Source: Phymatolithon calcareum
Lineage: Eukaryota > Rhodophyta > Florideophyceae > Hapalidiales
DNA length: 64,000 bases
NCBI GenBank assembly: GCA_977006965.1
Contig: OZ345367.1
Span: 372,001-436,000, forward strand
Direction of reading: 5' to 3'
Shown: positions 47,096 to 55,673 of the stretch, piece by piece
Position numbering within the stretch: the first letter of the stretch is position 1
How the letters are laid out: every line of letters begins with the position of its first letter
Position numbers and translations under genes: made by a program
Notes under the pieces: generated by a model
The model's database searches: none
The model's input: only the letters and a program-made list of their open reading frames with translations
Told to the model about the DNA's origin: nothing

Positions 47096-47119
47096 CTATA
47101 ATATAGACTATATTATAGC
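47095..47119. repeat. Perfect AT-rich palindrome at MITE target
   Basis: GCTATAATATAG, a single A, then the exact reverse complement. The MITE's target sequence is the start of this palindrome, so the element landed in a palindromic site or the palindrome arose beside it. Confidence 0.8.
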
Positions 47120-47468
47120 CCTCAATCTCGCCTTGTTGCTGCGTCCAAAAGGGCGTCATATGCCTACTGTACTTCAGCTGCTGTCGTAATAACGAGTATG
47201 AATTTTATTTGGAAAAATATGATACATGTTGAAGCAAATGAACAAAGCACAGCAATGAAGGTGTATGGAAGTCTAAGAATGGAACAGTTGTCAAACAGGG
47301 GATATTGTACTGCCCCTGTGTCAGAGCTATCCCGCGCCGTGCCTTCCATACAAGGCCGTACCCATTGCGGTTGTGAGTCCGCGCTAAGTATCGCCGGAAA
47401 GGTCACCGGCTTTCGCGTCGCCCCCGCCACAGCGGTAATTTTGCGAGCAATCCGCGCCCTTTCCCAAC

Positions 47469-50093
47469 ATGGGGTACTGGACAGCGACATGGCTGCTCAC
47501 CGTGAAGAATATCCGTCTTTTCTGGCGCAGGCCGGGCTCCCTTATCGTCGTTCTCGTCGCCTCAATCGCGGCTATGTTGATCCTGTTCCTTGTGCAAAAG
47601 AGCTACGATAGTGGTGACGGTGTTGCAAAAAATGCGATGAAGATTACGGATCCGGAGCCGTATTCCCTGAACAAAATCCCCAGATGCATTCCTTTCACGT
47701 ATTCCGATTGTATCACGCTTGCCTACGCGCCGTCGGGTGACAACAGAGTCAAAGATTGGGTTACAAAAGTTGCCGATCAGAGCGGTATTCCGCTGTTGAC
47801 GGAGACCAAAGGATTTGCGGATTCTGCCGCCCTCAACAAATTTCTTGTCGAGAACCCAAATCGGACACAAGCTGCATACATTTTCGAGAAGTATAACATG
47901 GATCAGTTGGCCGGCGGGAACGTCAGCTTTATCGTGCAGTACAATATGACGGCGCAAACTATTTTCCCTCTTGAAGGTAGCATGTTTAACACTGAGGTCG
48001 TTCTACCGTCCATGATCCATGCCATGAACAAGGTTCTTATGCCCATCTTCGGCAACAAGATTATCAACATCGACCTGAATGCGTCAATCTATCCTCATCC
48101 AAGGCTTTTCAGCGGTGATGATGCATTTCTCGAAATCGGAGCCCTACTCCTGTTCAGCATTTACTTCTTGGTTCTGGTCACCTTTGTGTACAAAATAACG
48201 GAAGAGAAGGAACTTGGCCTAAGGGATGCAATGCGTCTAGCGGGCCTGTCCCAGTCGCAGCATTACATATCTTGGGGACTTCCCATGTTCACTCTGCTGT
48301 TTATTGTCACACTGGTGCTTCTCGCACTTGGCAATGCATTCCGGTTCAAATTCTTTTTGAACACCGATTTCAGCGTTTATTTCTTAACGTTTTTCACATT
48401 TTCTATTGCGCTTTTCGGATGGACTTTCTTCTTTGCCGCATTTCTGAAGCGTTCTCGAACGGTTTCCAATGTATGCTTTTTGATGTTCATCTTTATGTAC
48501 ATGTTTGGCAGCTTTCAGGCCCTCATCTATTTTGACAAGCCCAATGGAGATCCCCTTCTGTCGAAGGGATCTCTCTTCTGGAGGGAAATTTTTGCAATTG
48601 TTCCTAGCACAATGTTCATCAGGTGCCTTTCCCTTATATCGCTTGCAACGTCGCGAGACTTCAAAGTACCGTTTGCAGATATTGGCAACCCGAAGTCATA
48701 CTCGATACGCACTTGTTGGCTTTGGATGATTGGCACTGGCGTCGTCGCGTACATTTTATCAATCTATTTCGACAACGTTCTCCCAAGCCCACACGGATTC
48801 CCGCTTTCGCCCATCTATTTTTTGAAGCCAAGTTATTGGAAGGGTGTGTTTACTCGAACAAAGCAGGCTAGATTATCGCGCAAAGATATTACCCCACCAT
48901 CCTCGGATCACACACCCTCCGCTTCCGGCCTGGATTTTTCTACTCATGCAGAGATCCACCCCTCTGATTCCATTGCATATGATCCGCAGGAAGAGGACCC
49001 TGCCGTGAGACGAGAGCGTGAACTTGTGGCAAGTGGTCACCGCGATGGTGAACCTCTTGTGATCAAGAACATTGTGCGCCGCTTCAGGAAATTCACTGCG
49101 GTTGATAATATTTCTTTGAGTGTCAAACGCAACACCGCGTTCGCATGTTTGGGTCATAACGGTGCAGGAAAAAGCACTCTGTTTAAGATGCTCGTCACAT
49201 CAATTGGCATCACGGAGGGTGATGCCTTCATATACGGTCAATCTGTGAAAGACTCTTTGGCTGCTACGCGGCGAATTCTTGGTGTATGTCAACAGCACGA
49301 TGCGCTATGGGATGATCTCTCAGGTGCTGAGCACATCGAATTATTCGCGGCCTTGAAGGGACTCGACAAGGATGAGCGGAATTCGGAAATGCAGGAACGG
49401 TTAGTGGATGTTGGTCTCGGGGAGTTTTCGGACCGTCCTGCTGGTGCGTACTCTGGTGGAATGCAACGAAGGTTGTCTGTCGCGATCAGCTTGACTGGAA
49501 ACCCTCGCATTCTGCTGCTTGATGAATTTTCAACTGGGGCAGATCCGCTCGTACGACGAGATCTATGGGCGACCATTGAACGTGCGAAGAAAGATCGAGT
49601 TGTATTCATCATCACGCACAGTATGGCCGAAGCTGAGCGTCTCGGTGATAAAATTGGCATCATAGCAAAAGGAAAGTTGCGCGTTCTGGGCACCTCACTG
49701 TATCTCAAGAACAAGTTCGGGACAGGGTATCGCATCGTAGTTAAGCTTGTTGGGGCCACAGCGGCGTCCCTTGCGGAGAAGCTTTCCGAGGTGTGTCCAG
49801 GTTCAAGCTTGATTGATTCCTCGCCAGCGCAAAATGGAAACGATGCTGTGCTTGCGCAGTACTCGCTTCCGCGTCGTTCATCAGACAAGAATGTATTGAT
49901 GGTGATGCAGATGCTCGAAAAGCGAAAGGACGAGCTAGGCGTATTGGAGTTCAGTCTTGATTCTGCAACGTTAGACCAAGTGTTTCAATCTATCACAGCG
50001 CTGAGCGAGGATGTGGTTGAACCAGATGTTGAGGAAAAGAAGGGGTGCTTTTCCTGTTTTGGAAGGTCGGAGAATCGTGAGCAACAACGTTGA
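47469..50093 (+). CDS. ABCA-type half transporter (single exon)
   Basis: An 874-residue, intronless ABC transporter of subfamily A. TM1 is near residues 25-45; a lumenal segment, then a membrane bundle (about 225-450) with FLEIGALLLFSIYFLVLVTF, HYISWGLPMFTLLFIV and FSVYFLTFFTFSIALFGW follow. The NBD has GHNGAGKS (562-569, Walker A), the Q-loop CQQHDALW, SGGMQRR (662 on, signature), ILLLDE (Walker B, Asp 685) and the H-loop THS. The Walker B/D-loop reads DEFSTGAD where the family has DEPTTGMD-like sequence, replacing the usual Pro with Phe. The C-terminal tail ends in a Cys-containing basic stretch. The start is ATG 47469 (MGYWTATW). It is the head-to-head partner of the minus-strand ABCA and converges with TrmO at 39 nt. 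The substrate is unknown; lipid is likely by family. Confidence 0.9.
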   Translation: MGYWTATWLLTVKNIRLFWRRPGSLIVVLVASIAAMLILFLVQKSYDSGDGVAKNAMKITDPEPYSLNKIPRCIPFTYSDCITLAYAPSGDNRVKDWVTKVADQSGIPLLTETKGFADSAALNKFLVENPNRTQAAYIFEKYNMDQLAGGNVSFIVQYNMTAQTIFPLEGSMFNTEVVLPSMIHAMNKVLMPIFGNKIINIDLNASIYPHPRLFSGDDAFLEIGALLLFSIYFLVLVTFVYKITEEKELGLRDAMRLAGLSQSQHYISWGLPMFTLLFIVTLVLLALGNAFRFKFFLNTDFSVYFLTFFTFSIALFGWTFFFAAFLKRSRTVSNVCFLMFIFMYMFGSFQALIYFDKPNGDPLLSKGSLFWREIFAIVPSTMFIRCLSLISLATSRDFKVPFADIGNPKSYSIRTCWLWMIGTGVVAYILSIYFDNVLPSPHGFPLSPIYFLKPSYWKGVFTRTKQARLSRKDITPPSSDHTPSASGLDFSTHAEIHPSDSIAYDPQEEDPAVRRERELVASGHRDGEPLVIKNIVRRFRKFTAVDNISLSVKRNTAFACLGHNGAGKSTLFKMLVTSIGITEGDAFIYGQSVKDSLAATRRILGVCQQHDALWDDLSGAEHIELFAALKGLDKDERNSEMQERLVDVGLGEFSDRPAGAYSGGMQRRLSVAISLTGNPRILLLDEFSTGADPLVRRDLWATIERAKKDRVVFIITHSMAEAERLGDKIGIIAKGKLRVLGTSLYLKNKFGTGYRIVVKLVGATAASLAEKLSEVCPGSSLIDSSPAQNGNDAVLAQYSLPRRSSDKNVLMVMQMLEKRKDELGVLEFSLDSATLDQVFQSITALSEDVVEPDVEEKKGCFSCFGRSENREQQR

Positions 50094-50132
50094 TAGCCCC
50101 CGTCTTCTTTTACTAAAAGAAAAGCCATCGCA
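50094..50132. other. 39-nt gap between convergent stop codons
   Basis: The ABCA stop ends at 50093 and the TrmO stop begins, in plus coordinates, at 50133. Both 3' UTRs must run into the opposite coding region. No canonical AATAAA was seen in the gap. Confidence 0.8.
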
Positions 50133-51329
50133 TTACAAAAATTCTTTTTTGAACTGTTGGTGCAAAAGTGCCTCAGGATCTACTGCTGCCTCAGCCTCAC
50201 ACACAGCATCTCTCATACCTGACAGAACATCAACTACCTTGACAATCGTCTCTTTGAATTCGTATACAACGCGGAAGGCGCCAACAGGCAATACGCCAGA
50301 GGTAGGTTTCCCGACTCCACGCGCCAATGACCGCCGTACCATGTCCTGCACATCCACGACGCTGCGTTCGTCTATGAAGGCCAGCTTGCGCATCGCGTTG
50401 TCTGCAAAAACAACCTCCAACTCTTGTTCCGCTTCGTCATAGTATAATGGCTGCACGACGTCAGTGTCTTCAAGCCAGCCCGCAGTTGCCTCGGGAAATG
50501 AGTCCACTCTCGGATCGTAGCGTCGCACAGATAGCACCGGCGTCTCGTCGAGCACGTCCACGCCTGAAACCAGCACAATGCGTCCCTGATCGCCAACCTT
50601 GTCCACGACGCACAGAGACAGCCCGACGGGGGTCGGTCGATTGGGGGAACGAGTTGCGAAAAGTCCTATACGACCAGCACATTTCACGCGGCGCGGGGGA
50701 CGTACAAACTCACGCCAGTGATCCGCATTCCGATCCAGCCAGTACACTAGCACTAGCCGCTCCCCGGCGGTAACTTCCGGCAGTGCCGCATTGCCAGGAA
50801 GCACAAGAGTTGCACGACCGTGAGACCCAACAAAACTCTGGCGTGGTGCCTCGAACCGCTTTTGAAATGCGCTGTAGAGCACTCCAACTGGAGTCGCAAA
50901 TCCAGTCTCTGACGATAGGACATGCCCACTTCCCGCATTTGCAGCGTCATCTTCGTTGCCTACTGCGACAACACCTTTCGCGCTGCCACTCATTTTTTTA
51001 GCGTTGCTAAATTTCTCGACGGCAGGTTTCGCAGGGGTAATCGCTTCCTGACAGCCGTTGCAGTCCAGAACAGAGCCAGAGCCGCCATCCGTTTTCCCAC
51101 TACTATCACTCTGCGGGACGTCAGCGTGCAATGTCGCACCCGCCGCACGTGCGGCAACAAGTGCACGAGCCGCAGAGAGAGCGTCCGCAGCGCGCGCCGC
51201 ACGGAGCTCCTCGTGACGGAGCTGTGCAGAGATATTGGCGCGGTGGCGCAGGAGTTGCGCGAGTTTTTCTCTCTGGAATGCGATAAGTGCGTCAATGCGG
51301 AGCTCGCGGTCATCTTCATTGGCGGCCAT
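50133..51329 (-). CDS. TRMO: TrmO-like tRNA N6-methyltransferase (TsaA domain)
   Basis: TrmO uses S-adenosylmethionine to methylate t6A37 in ACY-decoding tRNA-Thr. The 398-residue frame from ATG 51329 has a helical, Ala/Arg-rich N-terminal part (10-65, likely coiled coil), a linker, and the TsaA/UPF0066 domain at about 143-295: FATPVGVLYSAF, RFEAPRQ, GRATLVL, RLVLVYWLDRN, then RIGLFATRSPNRPTPVGLS and VLDETPVLSVRRYDP. The C-terminal segment (GVLPVGAFRVVYEF) matches the TrmO C-terminal domain. A longer open frame reaches 51737, but that part overlaps the VMA21-like gene and is Ser/Arg-rich, so I use Met 51329. Its start lies 13 nt after the VMA21-like stop on the same strand. No transit peptide is obvious. 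Confidence 0.88.
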   Translation of the reverse strand: MAANEDDRELRIDALIAFQREKLAQLLRHRANISAQLRHEELRAARAADALSAARALVAARAAGATLHADVPQSDSSGKTDGGSGSVLDCNGCQEAITPAKPAVEKFSNAKKMSGSAKGVVAVGNEDDAANAGSGHVLSSETGFATPVGVLYSAFQKRFEAPRQSFVGSHGRATLVLPGNAALPEVTAGERLVLVYWLDRNADHWREFVRPPRRVKCAGRIGLFATRSPNRPTPVGLSLCVVDKVGDQGRIVLVSGVDVLDETPVLSVRRYDPRVDSFPEATAGWLEDTDVVQPLYYDEAEQELEVVFADNAMRKLAFIDERSVVDVQDMVRRSLARGVGKPTSGVLPVGAFRVVYEFKETIVKVVDVLSGMRDAVCEAEAAVDPEALLHQQFKKEFL

Positions 51330-51342
51330 ACCGGCCAAACTT

Positions 51343-51807
51343 CTACTCGGTTTTCGGACGAGCCGAATCCGTTGCTTCCAAAGCACAGTCTGCAATAGTG
51401 ATTGCCGAACGCGGGACGGCTTTCTCTTGCACGGCGAGCAAAGCGAAGACACCAGTGATGATGTTGATGGAGAAAATGGCGGCGATGCCGGCGATAATTG
51501 GCGATGAGAAGCCACGAGGAAGAACAGTGCTTGTTTCAACAAAACGGAGGGCAAAAAGGATGCCAAAGTAGACGACGAACGGGATGAGGGCGAGACCGCT
51601 CGCGAAATACACGAAACGGGACACGATCGGCGCGTTTGATCTCTCGTTAGTGATCGCCGCGATGCCCGCTTGGACATCGACGTTAGAAGGGACGATTGAG
51701 GCGGAGATGCCTGCGTCGGCGATACCGTCCGTGTCAACGGAGAGATCGATATCAGTTGGTTTTATGACCTTTGCGGGTCGCCGCGTTTGGACGTCAATGT
51801 TGGACAT
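51343..51807 (-). CDS. VMA21: VMA21-like V-ATPase assembly protein
   Basis: The 154-residue product has a 60-residue acidic N-terminal extension and two close membrane helices: RFVYFASGLALIPFVVYFGILFAL is cut here to about residues 64-88, and IIAGIAAIFSINIITGVFAL to about 104-123. They end in AVQEK. This two-helix layout, a polar loop with SSP, and an acidic residue just after helix 2 match the VMA21-like domain, which guides V0 assembly in the ER. Yeast and human proteins are shorter (77 and about 101 residues). The C-terminus (ARPKTE) is not a canonical KKxx retrieval signal. Start ATG 51807; stop 51343-51345, 13 nt before the TrmO ATG. The family call rests on topology and motif pattern. 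Confidence 0.7.
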   Translation of the reverse strand: MSNIDVQTRRPAKVIKPTDIDLSVDTDGIADAGISASIVPSNVDVQAGIAAITNERSNAPIVSRFVYFASGLALIPFVVYFGILFALRFVETSTVLPRGFSSPIIAGIAAIFSINIITGVFALLAVQEKAVPRSAITIADCALEATDSARPKTE

Positions 51808-52014
51808 CGGGGGGACGCGACAGAGCGTGATTGATGCGGTGCGGCAGAACGGTCCTTCTCCCCAGATGGTGTTGGCAACCCGCAGTTGAAAGGGGCTTGT
51901 GCTCTTGTAATATAATATGGCACATGGTGAAATTTATTGGAAATTAATCGTTGTACAAAAAGAGCATTTCCGCATTTGAAAGAACTGTTTACAGTCGCAC
52001 TCGCTCGCTCGACA

Positions 52015-52639
52015 TCACTCCTCGTGCGCGGCATCGTTGGGAATGGACGACACAAATCTCGACAACGCCGAACCTCTCGTAAGCATAGCCGCAACCAGCG
52101 CGGAGCGCAGGTCCTCATCCGGCACGCAATTGACCGGTGCCTTACAGAGCGGACACGATGGACCAGGAGTCCATGCAAAAATGGCACCAGCTCTCGTAAC
52201 TCCAAATCTGTTCGGATTTAAATGCGCCTTAACGCAATGAACAATCCATCCCTCCAGACAACCTGCACATAGCGCGTGTCGGCAGTCCAGTGCACGCAGA
52301 GGGCGATCGGGGACCGCGCTGAACTCACACAAACACACCGGACCTGCTTCCCACTTGATTTAGTTAGTGTCTTAACGCGTCAGTTGTCATCGCACGCGGG
52401 ATATAGGACGTACATTCGCCGTTGAGCAGCACACCAGCGCTTTCCAACGCCGGTACATAGGCCACCTTTGGCGCGACAAGGTCGAGGCGGCGTAGAATTC
52501 GACGACGCGCCGAAGACTCCGGTGATGTACGACGAAGCACCCAGATTAACGCGCCAGCCGCCGCGGCAAGACCGGCCGCGGCACCGCGAAGACCGACGGT
52601 TAGTTGCACGCCGCGCGTGCGCTGTCGCCCGTTTGCCAT
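52015..52639 (-). CDS. Membrane-anchored RING-finger protein (two exons)
   Basis: A likely E3 ubiquitin ligase. Exon 1 is 52639-52414 and exon 2 is 52343-52015, with a 70-nt intron (GTACGT donor, CACTAAC branch-like motif, GCAG acceptor). The 184-residue product has a hydrophobic Ala-rich helix at about 13-35, an Arg-rich segment, then a C3HC4 RING: Cys76, Cys79, Cys96, His98, Cys101, Cys104, Cys139, Cys142. Cys76 is created by the splice (T | GT), which supports the intron. The gap between the third and fourth metal pairs is long (34 residues). It heads a minus-strand run (RING, VMA21-like, TrmO) and diverges from the gene at 53074. The substrate is unknown. Confidence 0.82.
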
Positions 52640-53073
52640 TTCGCACTGGGGCGCAGCAAGACAAGATAGTCGGGTGTGGCAGGTCGGCGGCTTCGATGAC
52701 GCCGTGGTGGAAGTAGGGAGGAGTGAAAGGACGAGGGAAATGACGGGCGCCCTGCAATCAGTACTGCAAAATTTGCATCAGTTCTCCACCAATTCCACGA
52801 CGACACGTGCTGAGCACCTCTTACGTAAGAGGTCCCGCTTGAAAAATATCTTGGCGCTCCCGCGGCGCGCCTCTCTATTCGGACCTACACCATTGCGGGA
52901 CGTGAAATTCGCGCGGCGCAATCATTGTATCGTTCACACACACCTTCATTCGGATATCGGCATCCGATTTTTTACTCCAACGGAAAGCGTATAAGATGGG
53001 AGCATTCCGGTGCCGGCAATGTCACGCTCGTTGCACACTTCTCCGCCACGCCACAAGTAAATGATCATGCAAG
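52640..53073. promoter_or_regulatory. Divergent promoter region, RING / coiled-coil genes
   Basis: The 434 bp between two divergent start codons hold no supported gene. No core promoter motif is clear. Confidence 0.5.
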
Positions 53074-54021
53074 ATGCTGCACAGCATAAAACTACAAATA
53101 GCACACAACGGCCAGAAAGCATTGCTCAGCTGTGACGAACGTCTCTCCGAAATCGACACCTCTCTCAAACTCCTCCTCCGCACCTTTCCCGTCGTGCAGT
53201 CTCGCATCGAAGAAAACCACCGTGCATGGAGCGCCCTCTCAACAAGTGTGCGCGGCATGGGCTTCGCATGCCGTGCAGCCGCCGCCGTCCCCACAACCCT
53301 TGACGAAGCTGACCTGGACGTCGATCGCACAACACGCATTCGCGACCTGCATTGTGCGTCCGACGCGTTATGCACAGCCGGTGACCAACTCCCCTGTCCG
53401 CGCACCAACCGCGCGCATCGCTCCCTGCGCGCGCTGAACGAGTCCGTGCGCGCCTTGCGCATCCGTCAGGAGCAGGCGTTATCTGCGTTGCGTAATCGCG
53501 AGTACTATTCGCGAAAGGTGGCGGCGATGGTTGCGAGCGAGGCACGACGCGGCGGCCCGACGCCGCAGCGGGAGGTGCAGAAACGGGTGCGAAACGAGCA
53601 GAAACTCGCAGAGGCGCAGGCGGATCTTGCGTTGCGTACCGAGCGAATGGAGCGCGATCTTGATGGCATTATGCGGCAGAAGGATGTGGTGTTGGCGCAG
53701 AGTATGCGTGCGTTTGTTGAGCTGCAGATGAACTGCTTTGATCCTTCCGCTGTGGAACCTGTTTTGGGTGCTATTCCGATGGCGGGTGTGGACGATGCTT
53801 TGTTGACGTGCAGTTCGTCCGCGGATAGTGAGTTGAGGGGCGGGAGGAAGAAGGGGAATGAGAGGATGCGTGCGAGGTTGTTGACGGGCAGGCGTGGGTC
53901 GACGCCGTCGATATCGTCGGGGGTGGGTTCTGGAGAGTCGGATTCGAATGTTTTTCTTACTCCTGCGGGATCTGCTCGCACATCTATTGATACGGAGGAG
54001 ATGAGTTACAGCAACTTGTAG
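53074..54021 (+). CDS. Coiled-coil protein, possibly BAR-domain-like
   Basis: A 315-residue single-exon frame. Residues 1-60 and 100-225 are predominantly amphipathic helix with heptad-like spacing (ERLSEIDTSLKLLLRTF, then SLRALNESVRALRIRQEQ, EQKLAEAQADLALRTERMER). A segment KDVVLAQSMRAFVELQMNCF resembles the last helix of BAR/arfaptin-type membrane-curving domains, where a final long helix contacts the partner subunit. The tail (about 240-315) is Ser/Gly-rich, basic and probably disordered. The start ATG 53074 is the first in frame after a stop at 53062. The coding nature is well supported by frame length; the BAR assignment is a guess from helix layout. Confidence 0.65.
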   Translation: MLHSIKLQIAHNGQKALLSCDERLSEIDTSLKLLLRTFPVVQSRIEENHRAWSALSTSVRGMGFACRAAAAVPTTLDEADLDVDRTTRIRDLHCASDALCTAGDQLPCPRTNRAHRSLRALNESVRALRIRQEQALSALRNREYYSRKVAAMVASEARRGGPTPQREVQKRVRNEQKLAEAQADLALRTERMERDLDGIMRQKDVVLAQSMRAFVELQMNCFDPSAVEPVLGAIPMAGVDDALLTCSSSADSELRGGRKKGNERMRARLLTGRRGSTPSISSGVGSGESDSNVFLTPAGSARTSIDTEEMSYSNL

Positions 54022-54950
54022 GCTGAGCAATGTTTTGCGAGAAGGCAGGGCAAGATTCGTACAGTATGACGGTTGTGCTGTAGGAGATGCATCAGATGTT
54101 TTTACTGTATTTCTTTGGGATGCGTCATTGCTCGTTCGAATATGATTGCAGAGTACTGTACCTCCTTGTCGCGTAGAAGGAGCGCCTGAGTTGTTCTTTT
54201 TTGGACAAATCGTCGCCTATTTGGTAGATAACGTGCATGCTGCGCTTAGTTTTCATGCACTTTCGATGCTGTATCGATATTATTCTGCAGATGGCGGCTT
54301 GTGCTTCATTCCTAAATTTTTCCTTCCACAACGACATCATGTGGTGCTAGCTTCAAGTTTTTGGCTTTCCTGCCTAGAGATTCAGACTCGTTTCTTTCAA
54401 AGGGTAGAACAGTTCTTTGTCGTGGACAACGAGAGGAAATGGAACGTCGGTCGGATCCATTGAATAGTTATGCTACAGGACCCCACAATGCTCTCCCGAA
54501 ACAATAACATCAACGTGGACTTAATGGCTTCATTCATTCAAGACATGTCCGAAATCCGGGTGCTCCGTGAACGCACCAACTAACGTTGCCCACAGACGGA
54601 TACAGTACATTAGATGTATAGAAGCCTAGTTTTTGACCCGAAATTTTGCCTAAGTCGAGCTTCTATCAACATGATTTTTGCGTTTTCAAGCCTGACCATA
54701 CGGATAGCCTCTAGCGTCGATTTGCAGCTCCACTTTTCGGTCTGTTTTGGTCTGTTCTGGTCTCTGAGGACAGTTTCTGTACCTGTTCATTTACGCCGCT
54801 CGTGATTTTTAAAACTACTGTAGAGGAAGTTACTTTTTCCTATTTCCTCTTAAAAGTATTATGCAGTAGACAGACATCTTAGATTTTCATTCATTCATTC
54901 TGGACGTTCTTCGGGGTAGTGGAGTATGCCAATAATACCATAAATCTCAG

Positions 54951-55011
54951 TCTGCACCAACATGATGATGGTGAGCTGATCATCAGCTCACCATCATCAT
55001 GTTGGTGCAGA
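54951..55011. repeat. Perfect palindrome, 30-bp arms, 1-nt centre
   Basis: The arm beginning TCTGCACCAACATGATGATG (54951-54980), a single C at 54981, and the exact reverse complement (54982-55011). There are no mismatches. Its last base is the first base of the next palindrome. Confidence 0.95.
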
Positions 55012-55084
55012 GACGGGCAGGGAATTACAGGATATTCATATTCTTCTGCATGAATATGAATATCCTGTAATTCCCTGCCCGTCT
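55011..55084. repeat. Perfect hairpin, 33-bp arms, 8-nt loop
   Basis: The arm beginning AGACGGGCAGGGAATTACAG (55011-55043), loop TTCTGCAT, and the exact reverse complement (55052-55084). No mismatches. It directly abuts the 61-nt palindrome before it. There is no T-run after it. Confidence 0.95.
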
Positions 55085-55673
55085 TCGCTTCAGTCGCTCT
55101 TTGAAACGAATGTGTTCATCAAGACAAACCAGGCTGGTTCCAACACGAGGATATGATAGCCTGCTGCAAAGCAGACAAATTTACCACTTCCTTTGTTTTA
55201 AAAGAAAAAGTAGCGGACTCAATATACCACAAACCGCAGGTCGCCTATCAATCTGACAGTGTACAAACGAATTAGAAGTACTGTATTGTTCAGCCGCTGG
55301 ATCGTAAATTTCGTTCTTTGTGGAAGAACGTTCTATTTGCTCTTCATTTCGAAACGACCGATGCGGCAATTCCATGAGCCGCAACGGGCACTCATAAATT
55401 GCATAAAATGCAAAGGATCGCATTGCTAGACTCCAGCTCCACATCTGACTGCTCAGAGGAGCATCCTGATCATGATCGAGATGATCTCCTTAGAGTCATC
55501 AGTGCGAGAAAAATCATAAGCATGCCATATATCGATTCAACGAACTCATTGCACACATGTTTTCGTTTCGCGAAACGCAATAGAGCAACCTCCTGATGCA
55601 CGTATTAAACGACTGCCTACAATCAGAAAGTTGACTCCGGTCATGACGCATTTGATGGTGTCGACAACTCAAC

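Larger units (their letters stand above)
46356..47468. promoter_or_regulatory. Shared intergenic promoter region of the ABCA pair
   Basis: The 1.1 kb between two divergent ABCA start codons must carry both promoters. No TATA-type element is convincing. About a third of it is a MITE (46739-47095), and a perfect 25-nt AT-rich palindrome adjoins that on the right. The short frames here are not supported as genes. Confidence 0.55.
54022..55673. other. Intergenic, no recognised gene, with two giant palindromes
   Basis: Short frames only. The first 300 bases probably include the 3' UTR of the coiled-coil gene, the last few hundred the promoter or 5' UTR of the RWP-RK gene. The palindromes at 54951-55084 are listed separately. 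Confidence 0.5.

Noticed and set aside
50133-51737. Longer 534-residue form of the TrmO frame
   Set aside because: The extra N-terminal 136 residues are Ser/Arg-rich, overlap the VMA21-like gene in another frame and match no part of the family.
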